Origin: Otis tarda
Lineage: Eukaryota; Chordata; Aves; Otidiformes; Otididae
Direction: 5' to 3'
DNA length: 64,000 nt
Assembly (NCBI GenBank): GCA_026413225.1
Contig: CM048572.1
Location: forward strand, 9,300,001 to 9,364,000
A program made the translations under genes and the position numbers. This document shows positions 1 through 11,450 of this stretch, piece after piece. Positions within the stretch are counted from its first letter, which is position 1, and each line of letters starts with the position of its first letter. The notes beneath the pieces were generated by a model. The model saw nothing but the letters and a program-made list of their open reading frames with translations. It was not told where the DNA came from and ran no database searches.

Positions 1-3000
1 TCAAAAAAGAATCAGAACTAGAAAGCTTCCCCTGATTTTATAAACCACTCAACTGAGTTAAAGCAACTGCATTACAACGCATCTCCAGAGATGTCAGTGA
101 ATAATATTTATCTAAACAATGAATGAAAAATAATTTTAAAGAGTAGTCATGGCAAAACCGCTCAGAAGCGGCAATCAAGCTCACATGGTTATAAGACAAA
201 AAGCAACAGAAGAAAAAAGTAAAACAATTCAAAATCTTCAGGGAAACAGATCAGGTCCTTGCTTATAGGAGCTCATGATTAAAAAAAAAGCACAGTGACA
301 GTGCCCTTTTAAGTGTACAAGCTTTCTACACTGGAGAATATAGTCTGATTGAAATTAGTATAAATCTCACAGTGTATTAAAGCATCAGAAAATGAGGGTA
401 GCTACGGTAATTCTAGCACTTTAATAAACAGCAGACAAATTGAAGAGCACATTTCCTGCTTTTTGAAAGAAATGAATGATATCTTCTGATTGGGGAATGC
501 TGAAGGCAAAAGGAAGCTGGCTGAAATGGCTTAAAACGGTACTGCAGTACATTTGTCAGGACGTTTAGTGTGGCTTTTCATGGGAAAATGGTGGAAGGAG
601 AAGCGGGGAGTGATTTTTATTGCTAAAATTAATTTTATTGCAGTGCTAACTAACCCTCTTCCCCCCCTGGAATCATACCCAAATAAAGAAAAATGACCAG
701 GAATGTTCTTCCCTCTTTGTGGTTTTTCAAAACTCGTTTGCGTTTTCAGCAGCACGGCGCTGGATCTGGGCTGTGCGCTGCACCATTCTTCTGCCCAAAT
801 ACAGCACGGAAAACAGATACATAAAGAACAAAGAATCTGATTAAGAAAAGTACATTTCTATTTTGACTGTGTTTTATTTTTAACATAAAACATATTGAAA
901 AAAGTTATGATTTAGCATTTATGAATGACTAGATTTTAAGAGAATTGTAATATTTTTTTAGGGTATTTCAGCTCCATGAGTTATTTCTTGTAGATTCAGA
1001 TAATGACATTATAAATCTTTCTGTGGAGGCAATTACTAAGGCAGAAATGGCCTATTCCCCATTGGCTTTTAGGCTCAGCTTACTGACATATTACAAGCAG
1101 GCTTACCATGGTCATTAAAAACTGATCTGGGATTTATTGTACCTCTTTAAACTCTCAGTACTTTGAAAAGTATTGAACAGAAAGGAATACAAGGTGAAGT
1201 TACAAAGAGATCCAAGGAAGCAATCAGGGGAAAAATAGGCTTAATTTATCCCAGCAAGGCCCACCAGAAGCACCACAAAAAAAATATTTGAAATTGAGCT
1301 TTGAGTCCTTAATAGAGATCACTCACAAGAGCTATTAATCATATCAAATGGAAACACAGGGTTTTAAACAGCAGGTTTGGGAACATAAAGGACAGCAACA
1401 CAAGATTACAGGGCAGAAGACAAAGCCAAGATTTTCAGACTGACAATAACGACAAAATAGCTGCCCAGTGCAGTAGACGAGAATAAAAAAAAACCCAAAA
1501 CCACAGCTACAGCAAATTTTCTTGCCTAGATCCCGGTCACCTGCAGCGCAAGCAGGAATTTTATCTCTACCTTCTGTTAACATCAGAGCTCAGATCACTG
1601 CACCGTGGTCTGTTTTCAGGGCAATCTCGGGTGGCCAGCAGTAGGGCAGGCATTTGAACAAACGCCTGAGCGCGCAAGTGCACCAGCACCTTGTGCAAAC
1701 GGATCTAAAAAGGCCAGAATAAGAGAAACACTCACTACCACTGGATTTGAGCAGGACTGGCGTACTCATTAGCAGGCAAAGGTCAGTGACAAAAATTTCT
1801 GTTTCCTTTGCCAGTTAACCTTCAGTTCCAGGTTGCCAATGACAGGAGCGGCATCTCTTGAGCAGCTGCAGTCCCAAACTGCTTGTTCCTGTGGGACACA
1901 TCCCCAGGTAGAGGGTTTGGAGCATCTGGGATATTGCCTGATGTAGCGCACACCTTCCACTTCTTGTGGCTTTCGTCCCAAGCATAAAGCTGCCTTCCTA
2001 GGAATGAATTGCTGCTCGGGGGAGCTACTTTGTGGCTGTGTTTTATATTCTGCTATGGTCACCTCTGAGAATGCCATTCATTTTAGGGAAGAAACCCACC
2101 AAGGGTGACTGATATCTCAGTGTTATATGGCTGCACAAAATACAACCATTATCTGTACGGTGCTGTAACTAAATAACCAAACCCTCAGTTTTGTCAACAT
2201 TTCTCTATCTGTTAGCAGATCGCAATTGCCTGAAAAAGAACACAGCCTCACTGTATTTTTTTAGAGCACAATCTTTGGTTTTAGTTCTCAAAAATAGGTG
2301 GCAGTTTGGATATCTTTCTAGAAAACTGAATGGGCATCAGATTTGCAGTCAATAATGGTTCAGTACCTTTCTGAAAACCATACTACATATGATTGAAGGC
2401 TGTTGATCTAAGAACTAGATGTCACTTCTGCCTTGTAAGTCATCTTTTGCTTTCTCAAGATGATTCAAACAGGCACATACATATTCTAATGTTGTACAGT
2501 ATGCTAGGTTGGTCAACACTCATTTTAAATAATATGTTTAACATAATAATTTCAAACCTGAAACCAAATTATTACAGGTAGTCTAAAAATACAGCCTTTT
2601 CATCAAGTTTGCATTTTCCAGAGAGATTTGTCACTCTAAAATTCTCTTTACTTTTCACCAGGAATAAACTGAACTGTATTTGAAAATAATGGCTTTAATT
2701 ATAATTGGCATATCTAAGCCTACAGCTAGTGCCAGTCACTTTACTAAGTGACATTACTTATGACACCGGCAAGATCATAGTCTTTTATCACTTTTTTTTA
2801 ATTATTAATAAGAGACCAATTTCCAGCCTTCTCTAATATCTGATTATCTCTGGATAACTGGAGACAATAGAAGGATCACATCCAGAACTGGGCCCCCTCT
2901 AGTAATCCCTAAAAATCCATGGTATTCAGAGTACAGAATCTTCTCAAGATGAGCAGAAATTAATTTACATCTTCTTTGACTAAAGTGGCTGTCATAAGAT

Positions 3001-6000
3001 CGCTGTATATAAATCAGAGAGTGAGAAAACCTACGCCCCAGAACTATGCACAGCCCATGACCCTAACTCATATTTTTGGTGGGTGTTCGCATATAATCCA
3101 CCAAAAGTGCCTGACAGACCTGTTCATCACTGCTGAAATTATGAAGAAATATTTTCTAGTAGAAATGGCATGGTACCACACCAGAGCCCAAGGGGTAGGA
3201 GGGAAGGGCTAGCAAGAGAGAGAAAGGGGAAGACTGGTAGGCGCTGGGTACCGCTGCACTACACCAGCCTGGGTGCAGCATCCAGAGGATGGGCAAGATG
3301 AGGGGTGCGGCATTATGTTCTTCTGTTTCTCCTCTTGCTCCTCACGTATTCACCTTGTACATACAGCCCAGCTTAGGTTCACGTTCAGTGCCTATCTAGC
3401 AAAACTAACAAGATTAACGCGATCATTAAGAAAGAACAGCAGCAATGCAGTTTTGTTCCAAGCTGAGTAAATTCACCTTTCGCTTAAAAAAAAGGGGAAA
3501 TGTGTAGACCCGACTGCAAAATATGGCGCCATACACATAGAATCTGCCTCCACGCATGCAGAATTTGTCTAAAATACTCTTTCCATTAAGACAAAGCTCA
3601 TTCGGACCTGCTCTTCCTCCTTGCAATGTACACAGCATTGATTTACACTTTAGTAGTAATAACTTCAGCTATTAGAGTGCTCTTAGCATCCTTTTTAAAT
3701 TGGCTTCAGGCATTTGGGGAGTCATTGTCAGGCCATCTAGAATGTAGATAAAGGGATCCTATGGCAGAGTAATATTCTGTATAAACTCCAGTCTAGGAAC
3801 GATGATATATTTCCCATAACTCTTGCATTGCGAGCATTCCGATAACATGTGGACAAAGTGTTCCAGAATATATATTACGAGCCCCCTTATTATTCAAAAC
3901 ACTGGCAGAGTGAATCCCCTCCAGAGTCCAGGAGATCTGCAATGTAATTTTTTTTGTTAGAGAAGACCTTAATCACCTGGTGATTATTTTGATTGCTAGT
4001 ACAACAGTTATCCCAGGCTTAGCCTGACATTTGAGTGTTTGTATCTGAATCTCTGAGTTCTTTCACTATCCTCAGCTAGGTAACATTACCCTGCAGAATT
4101 CTTTTTTTACAATTATTTTTAAAATGTGTTTTTCATAAAAAGCTAGAAGCATTGACTATACTGTATCAGATGAGTCATTCTGGTTTAAGACAATAGACTT
4201 TACTGACTTGATATTCCAGAAATGAGTGAATAGCCCTCTAACATGCTTAATTCTGTAACCAAATCATGCAAGAATTATCCTTCTGGTAGCTGTTGAAATA
4301 CTGTGGGTGACTGGCAAAGTCAAAATGGCAGGGACTATGTCAATAATAAAATACAGATTACGGCTTTGTTTTTAGAATTTACTTAAACTTAATGGTGTAG
4401 CATCAGCTGCAATACATGACAATGAAACCCAACTCCATTCTCTACCTTGTAAGAACAAGAGTGGTTAAAATCGTGGATGGTTTCCTTTAGCTCCTTTCAA
4501 ATGAGTATTGTAAGGATTTCTTCTTAAGGGAATGATTTTGCACTTTAAGATGGAAACAATAGAGTAAAACATAATATTATTTCATGAAAACTGCTGGAGT
4601 TTTTCCTCAGACTAGCAGAAAGAAAAAGGACAGGCCCTCAAAGATGTAACTTGAGAATGCTAATTTGTATTTTATGTTATAAACATGAGGATAACTATAA
4701 AGGATAACTAAGATGCTGGAGTTCTGTGAGTGTTAATTGCTTAATATAAGATAATGTGTTATTTTTTTCTACTGCATGGACTATTATATAGAGACACAAT
4801 TAAAAATAATAGTAACCAGAATTGTAGGGCAGCTGGAAGTCAAGGGTAACATAACCATATCATACAACAAGTTTGCGCATACAAACATATTAAAAGAAAG
4901 ACATTGAGGCACTGCTGCAACTACCAAAAATGAAACACACTAATGCGCACACTCACATTTTACCTTTGTGTATGCTTTTTAAGTATTTCCTAAAAATTTT
5001 TACTTACTTCCCAAATATTTCATCACCAGATGTCCTATCTGAGAGCTGGGTTAGAAAGTTAGCAGCTGTGCATGCAGACAGAAGTGGCTTCTGTGGCACC
5101 ACAGGTGCCTGTAGAGGTGCTCCTCCCCTTTCCCAAGTTCCCCAAAGCATTGGCTGTTCTCTGCTTGGCTTGCATGGAGAACCTGTGGGAATGAGGGATT
5201 GTGCTGCTCAGAGCTCAACACGAGTTAATGCCTCTGCCAGTCCTGCTCACATAGGACAGCCTTACAGAGTATAGCCTCTGCAAAGTTGGGAAAAAGTCCC
5301 TCCGAGCACCGATCAGACTTTTCTGTGATCAGGCAGATTGCAATGTACAAGTTAGATGAGATAATTGGACAGCTTCAGAAGTAAAAACTCAAAAGTAAAA
5401 GCTCCAAACCCACAGGACAAGTCAGAGACAGAAAGCACACCTAATTCATACATTATTTTGCTTTGTCCACACACACTGCAGCCAGCAATCTTCCACTGTC
5501 TTCCCTCACAGTCATGATAATGAGACTGTCAGTTGACATGAAGACTAAATTGAAAGATTTCCATGGTAGTTTGTTAGTGCATGCAAGCAAACATACTTCC
5601 AAGATTGTGAGAAATAATGAATAATTTGGGGTTTGGGAATTTCAGTTTGGAATTTCATCTAAATAGACTTTTTATTTTCCTCAGAAGTGCACATGGAGCA
5701 GAGTGAACTGAAACATCTATAAGTTTTTTACTGTAAACTATATAACTTACGATTTCAATGCCACACCAAAAGAGTTCTGGCCCTTAAGCAGACTTTGACA
5801 GTTCCCACTAATCTAATCTCTGGGGCATGTTACAATTCTCAGGTGTGAACTGATACTTTCCCCAGGTGAACAGGATGACTTTCAGAAGTCTCACAACCTA
5901 AATTATTCTATAAGCGTTTTGAATTACCATTTTCTGTGCTGTATCGTTGGTGTTGAGAACGCCATTTAGCATGCTCAGAAATGAACCAACCAAGATGTCG

Positions 6001-7387
6001 TTAGAAGAATGCAATTTAAAATACATCTTCTTCAGATATGATACATGGTCTTACCAGGAGTAACTCATGACCAATTCCAGTCACAACCTTTCCTTATAGG
6101 TGGCGATGGAATGAATGAAACCTGATGCTCCACATTGAGAAGTGTTTGTGATGCAATAACTGAAGCAGCTATCACAGAAAATTAGGTCCCTGTATGATTG
6201 TGCATGAAAACAACCTGAGGATTGTCTCTGTACTAAGTAATTTACAGTAGAGAAATATTTTTCACTGCTACACAGAGGGCCCAAATTGAATCTTGGATGG
6301 AGCAGCTGTAATTCAGGAGTGCGATGTGTCAGCCCACCACCTGATAAGAGTTAAGGTGGGGGAAGGAGCAGCTCTTCAGAATTTCCTCTTTTCCTGCAGA
6401 TTGGCACAAGAGCTATTGAATCAAATTCAGATCCATCCAATCCCAGTACTTGTCTCCCACATTTATACCAGAAACTTAGGGGAAATGAAAGAAACTGTAG
6501 ATAGTGAATAAGGACACTCAACCTCCAGGAGCAAGTGTTCTAGGGTCTTCCAAAGGCAAGAGTTATAGATGGACGGTGTTCCACTGTCACTGGTGAAAAG
6601 ACCCTCCCTAAATTACCAAAGCAAAAAGATCAGGTGCACAAAATTTTTAATGAAAAAAAAAAGTGAAACACACACTTCAAAGCTAATGAGAGATTCTAAT
6701 TCTCCAGGGTCCAAAGCACATAAAAAAAAAATCCAAAGTACAAGCTGAGACACATGACAAACCATAAAAAGAAATCACCCTATAACTAATTTAGTGAAAG
6801 GAAGTCCAAGTGAAGTTGGATTCCGCTAACTTTTCAATTTGCTTCAACTCAAAATGGTAAAAGCAGCCATTGGCAGATGTCCTCAAGTCAGCCTACGTAT
6901 TTATTACTTTTGGGGGGTGGGTTGCACTATGAAGACAGTACCACCACAAGGCTGTAGTCTTTGATAAGAAAAGTTAGAAAATATTGGGACAATTTAAATA
7001 TTTTTGAATCATTTGCCTGCTTCGTATTTTTTTCTGTCTCATTCTCTGTTATTTAAAGGACTAAAGCTCAGAGTTATTAATAGTTATTGAGAAATATTGA
7101 AAAATAGGTAAAGTGACAAAACAAAGAAGACAAGGGAATGGGAAAAAGTACTAACTTAAAGATTATAAAGGAGTTCCTTCTTTTAAATTTCTTGGAAAAC
7201 TCTGAAACAGATTATTGGTATTCTGTAAAGATAACAAGGAGAAGAGTTTGACATTTTGTTCTTGAAGACTGGCTGTTGAACCAATCTAGTTTTCTCCTAC
7301 AAGGAAGGAGGTTTTCTAGAGAGAAAACAATACATGTCATGAACTTTTAGAGAAATATCTGATTGCTGTAAGTTATCTTGTACTTAA
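1..7387. other. Non-coding unique sequence, no gene seen
   Basis: This stretch is AT-rich and has short A and T runs. The open frames (up to 114 codons, at 4930-5274) have no recognisable domain, no codon pattern and no convincing splice context, so I do not call them genes. The part at 5030-5275 is a little richer in G and C than its surroundings, and 3180-3260 is purine-rich. I recognised no repeat family. Some old repeats may be too decayed to see by eye. Confidence 0.6.
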
Positions 7388-7850
7388 GCTAAGGAAACAT
7401 GGTTCAGATTAAACAATGATAGGGTACAAAATCAGTTTCAAAACTGTACTTGGAGTATTTATCATGGCCAGAATGGAAAGCTATATAAAGTGAGGTTCCA
7501 CAGGAGATGGGGGTTGGTACTATTCAATATTTTCATTAGTAACCTCATTGACAGAATAGATTATGCTTATTACATCTACAGACAGCATCTAACTGTGAGC
7601 ATGTTGGAGACAAGATTAGAATTCAAAATGATCATGACAAATTGGAGACGTAGTCTGAAAAATAGGATGCTGTTCAAAAGGGACAGGTGCATTAAATTTC
7701 ATGTAGGCAGCAACACTCAACAGTACATGATGAGGGAATAACTAGCTAAGTAACAATTCTATACAAGAGAACCCAGGGGCTACAGCAGATCATGTACAGC
7801 TTCTAAAGTTCAACCTCGATTATGAAAAAAACAGGCAAGAACCAGACCCA
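7388..7850 (+). mobile_element. Ancient CR1 LINE fragment, reverse transcriptase end of ORF2
   Basis: This is a 5'- and 3'-truncated piece of an old CR1-type non-LTR retrotransposon. The translated frame at 7490-7740 contains LVLFNIFISNLIDRID, which matches the conserved 'VLFNIFINDL' block of CR1/L3 reverse transcriptases. The DNA on both sides follows the known ancient sauropsid CR1 order: the 'gaggttccacagga' turn before the block, 'acaagattagaattcaaaatg' written in decayed form near 7611, and a 'ggggctacagcagatcat' counterpart of 'gggggtcatagtggatcac' near 7775. The catalytic FADD expected shortly after the block is gone; the frame there reads YAYYIYR. The copy is therefore dead, and the 83-codon frame is a chance survivor rather than a gene. 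Divergence is much greater than in the CR1 tail at 42751, so it is an older subfamily. Boundaries are approximate. Confidence 0.85.
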
Positions 7851-10499
7851 TGTACTTCTGTTACCTGAAGCTTTAGTTGACAGAAGAAAGTCACATGCAA
7901 ATACTACTAGATTTTATTAAAATAACCTTTCATAGTCTGCTTAAAATTCCTTTTAGATACAGGCATCCAAAGCTTAACATTTCTGCAGAGGGGCAAGGTT
8001 ACTAGAGAGATATCTCTACTACCTAAAGTCTTGGTTTTGAATTTCTGATATGAAGACTTGCTGACAGGAAGAATTTTACCTCGCTAATTCCAAAATATGA
8101 GTTACTTTAAGAGGGTTATGTAACTAGTTGGTTTGATGCACTTGAATGGCAAGAGTTGCGTGAGCATGCAATTAAGTGTCGGATACTCCATTAAGCTAGT
8201 GAGTGGCACAGAAAGAGAAAGTCAAATACCAGTGCCTTTTGGATAGTTATAAATAACAGACTTCAAAGTAAAATTTGGTTAACAGGCCTTGTGGCAGAAA
8301 AAAAAAAAGGCTATCTATACTGAGTTCACTGGGGAAAGTTACTTGAAAAGATATTATTTATATGAAAATATTATCATAGCACTGTTTTCAAGGTCAGTAA
8401 GACTTACGGTGACCTGCTGAGTAAGTCCTATTTGCACAAGACTGATCTGCATAAGGGGTACCTTGAGTTCACACAATAATCTCATCCTTCCATGAATTCT
8501 TAGATAAGTAATACTAGTCTGGAATCAGTTTCTACATTCATCCATGAAAATATCTTGAATATATTTGCATATCTCATCTTTTAACATATCTGTCTCATTC
8601 TGTTTAGGTACTGGTACAATGGTCTGATACAGATATCAGACAAGAACAGAGTTCAACATTACAGCATCTTGTTACTGGGAAAAGAAAGCACCCCTTACAC
8701 TATCTCTGGTTGTTATTATCTTTACCTTGTCTTTTTTATCCATTTTGATGCTGTCTATATGATATTAGAACTAAGTACCTGGCTCTAATTTGTACCAAGA
8801 TGAGTGATAAATAATAGCAGGAAAACTCCTTTCACACCATTTTCAGCAATATGATTTACTAAAATGGCATTAACAATTAAAATTATATAAAACCACTATC
8901 ACAGCCCAAACAATGGAGAAGTAGCATGTAGGGCATAAGTAACAACCAGATAAGGCTGTTACATTACTGTTTTCTCTCTTACTCCAGTTCATTAGAGAAA
9001 AAGCAATGATTTAAACTACCTAGCCAACCTCTTCCAGAGCTATAGTTTATAATCATAAATCAGGCACGTGACTACCTGGAGGCATCGGGGACTTTGCTGC
9101 TACACTGTGTTACAGAGCTAGGAGGGAAAGAAAGTTCCTATTATTGGATCATGCAGTAGACATTGGTGCTTGAAATTTCCACTTACACTACATTAGCTCA
9201 AGGCAGTTCATTTGCTAAAATAAAAGAAACAAAGTGTAAAATATTCACTGACTTGCTCAACAAAGCAATCAACAAAAGGGAGAAAGAGAAAGAGGCAGAA
9301 AGAGGGGGAAGGAATGTGAGGGTTTTTTTTTCTGCTATCACACTGTTGATAAATACCATTAGTGTTTTAAAATTATCTCACTCATTCAGTTTAAATTTAA
9401 AAGTATTAGTGGTATTATCAGTCTGTCTATCCATCTCCCTTTATTTTGTCTGTCTCCTGTTTCTATTTTGTGTGAAATTTCAAGAGATGAATCCCATTTT
9501 CTATTAATTCAATGGCTGTCATCTTGCATTGCATCATGTAGCCCAGATCACAACAACGAAATCTAAGGGTTTAAATTAATAATATTGCAACACATCACTT
9601 TGTAAAGCATTGTACTCATCCGTATCTAGCCAGCTCAGGTGCCTTGCCTCCAGCCTGATGCCTTTCACTGGTAGCTGTGGGTGGGATTACACCTGTACAG
9701 TCACAAACAATCTATAATTTGTAGCCGAACACCCAGACTTCATGGTGGATAACATTACTTTAATAGGGCGTTGAGGTTTAACAAGATGTTTTTGCTTAAA
9801 AATAAAATAGTTGGGAAAAGCTTCAGGGAATACGAGATCTCTGTTTCCAAGTGGCATTTTCCACACCTACAAATATATGCTGACAGGTAACTGTATTGCA
9901 TTACAATTGCCTTACATACAATGTCAGCTAAAGCTACATGGAAAGTCAGCATCTTGGAGCACTATGAAACAGCTGATAGATTTGGTTAACTATTAGAAGT
10001 TTGGATATAACTTCATTATAGCCACTAATTCACAAAAAGAAAAGGAAAAAAAAAAGGTCAAGATTATGTGCAAGTAAGTCATCAGAACCACTAGAAAGTC
10101 AGGAAAGAATAAAACATTACATCTAAAGGAAAATAACACACAAGATCAAAAATACATCCTATCCTACATTTACTGTTGTTATTCAGGCATATTTTCTAAT
10201 ATGTTTTGTCATGTAGAAACAAATCCACTAGTGGGAATCTACATTTTTAGTTTATGGATATTTCTAAAACAAAGGATAAAAAAAGAAAAAGAAATATGAC
10301 CGTAAGTTCTTCAGTGGCCAAACTATAAGAAATAGATGTGCAGCTGGGAGTGCCTACCTTGTTCTCCCCTTTCCTCAGAGCATATTTGAAGTGGTAAGAA
10401 TATTCATAAGACTTTATACACTGACAAACATATGAAGCACTTGATGAGCAGATAGGCACAGAATTATATGGGATTCATTAGATAGCTGCTAATCGTCAA
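7851..10499. other. Non-coding unique sequence, no gene seen
   Basis: There is no recognisable gene or repeat family here. The 114-codon frame at 9163-9507 begins in a purine tract and ends in a long run of hydrophobic codons from T-rich DNA. It has no family resemblance and is judged a chance frame. The frames at 9755-9996 overlap on opposite strands and are equally unconvincing. Confidence 0.55.
9274..9314 (+). repeat. Purine-rich low-complexity tract
   Basis: This run of about 40 bases consists almost wholly of A and G (AGGGAGAAAGAGAAAGAGG type), with a single C inside. It is simple low-complexity sequence with no evidence of function. Confidence 0.8.
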
Positions 10500-11450
10500 G
10501 TAAGTTCCAGCCCAACCTGCTGAGTGTAAATGCAAATTTACCACCTTTGGAGCTGCCTCATTGTACAGCTATTGATTTATGTTTGAATGGGAGTTCAAAA
10601 AAAAGTTGTCTTTTGAAGCCTTACTATCTGAGCATGGCTCCTTTGTCCAGGTGTCTTGGGGATCTCTTGCTGCAATTTTGATCTTTGTATTCCAAAAGCC
10701 TTAGAGAGTCAATTCAGGTAACTTAAAAGTGAGATATAATCAGAAAGGATTTGGAAATAAAGTCTTTGCCTTGTCACATTAATGCGGCCCTATCAAGTGG
10801 CAGTTTATCAAGAGGCAGCTCACAAGGTTTTAATGAGCATGCTGCCTGTTCTTGTACAATACTAATTAATCCCATTTTTTCACACTGGTGTGATTGCTTC
10901 ATGAAACCCGCATTGTTTTATGCTCAGCAGCAAAGCGGGCTCTCACTGATTAAATCTCCTTCCCAGAGCTGGAGCCTGACAACTGAATTATACCTTGCTC
11001 AAAATAATAATGGGTATCAGCTAATAAATACGGTTTAACACACACAAAACTATGCAGCCAAAATCACACCACAAAATAGGAGTTTGACTTATAGGCACAG
11101 CAGTGTTTCATTAAACATCTGTATTATAATTCACTGGTTTTTCAACTGATGTAATAACTTAATTGATGAGAACAAAGACAAGCTTATTTATTCACCCAAT
11201 TGCTTGCTTCTTGACTAACGTTTTTCCTTGGTGTTATTGTGGAAATAAATATGCAATATTCTTTTTATAGAAGTCTAATTTAGGCCCTTTTTTTCCCCTA
11301 TTGAGAAGTCAACATCACAATCTGTTTCTGACAAGTTCTTGCTGCAGTGAAGCAGACCGCATTATGATAAGACAGCAGTGTGTTGTTTACCCTAATGTTC
11401 AGACATTCCAGCAAAGGTGAGAGAGGTGTGATGCTTCAGGCAGTTAATAA
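10500..11450. promoter_or_regulatory. Candidate conserved non-coding element / enhancer block
   Basis: This block lacks homopolymers and repeat signatures and is dense in transcription-factor-like motifs, the usual look of vertebrate developmental enhancers. It includes an exact octamer ATGCAAAT at 10530-10537 set in the inverted repeat GTAAAT-GCAA-ATTTAC (10526-10541). It also has overlapping homeodomain sites TAATTAATCCC (10863-10873), where TAATCC is the OTX/bicoid type, and a T-box-like inverted repeat TCACAC-TG-GTGTGA (10880-10893). More ATTAA-type cores follow to about 11200. The frame at 10751-11038 has no family resemblance. The motifs are seen directly; the regulatory role and any conservation are inference. 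Confidence 0.35.

Noticed and set aside
9163-9507. 114-codon frame with a hydrophobic end that could look like a membrane segment
   Set aside because: The hydrophobic stretch comes from T-rich simple sequence, and the lysine/glutamate-rich middle comes from a purine tract.
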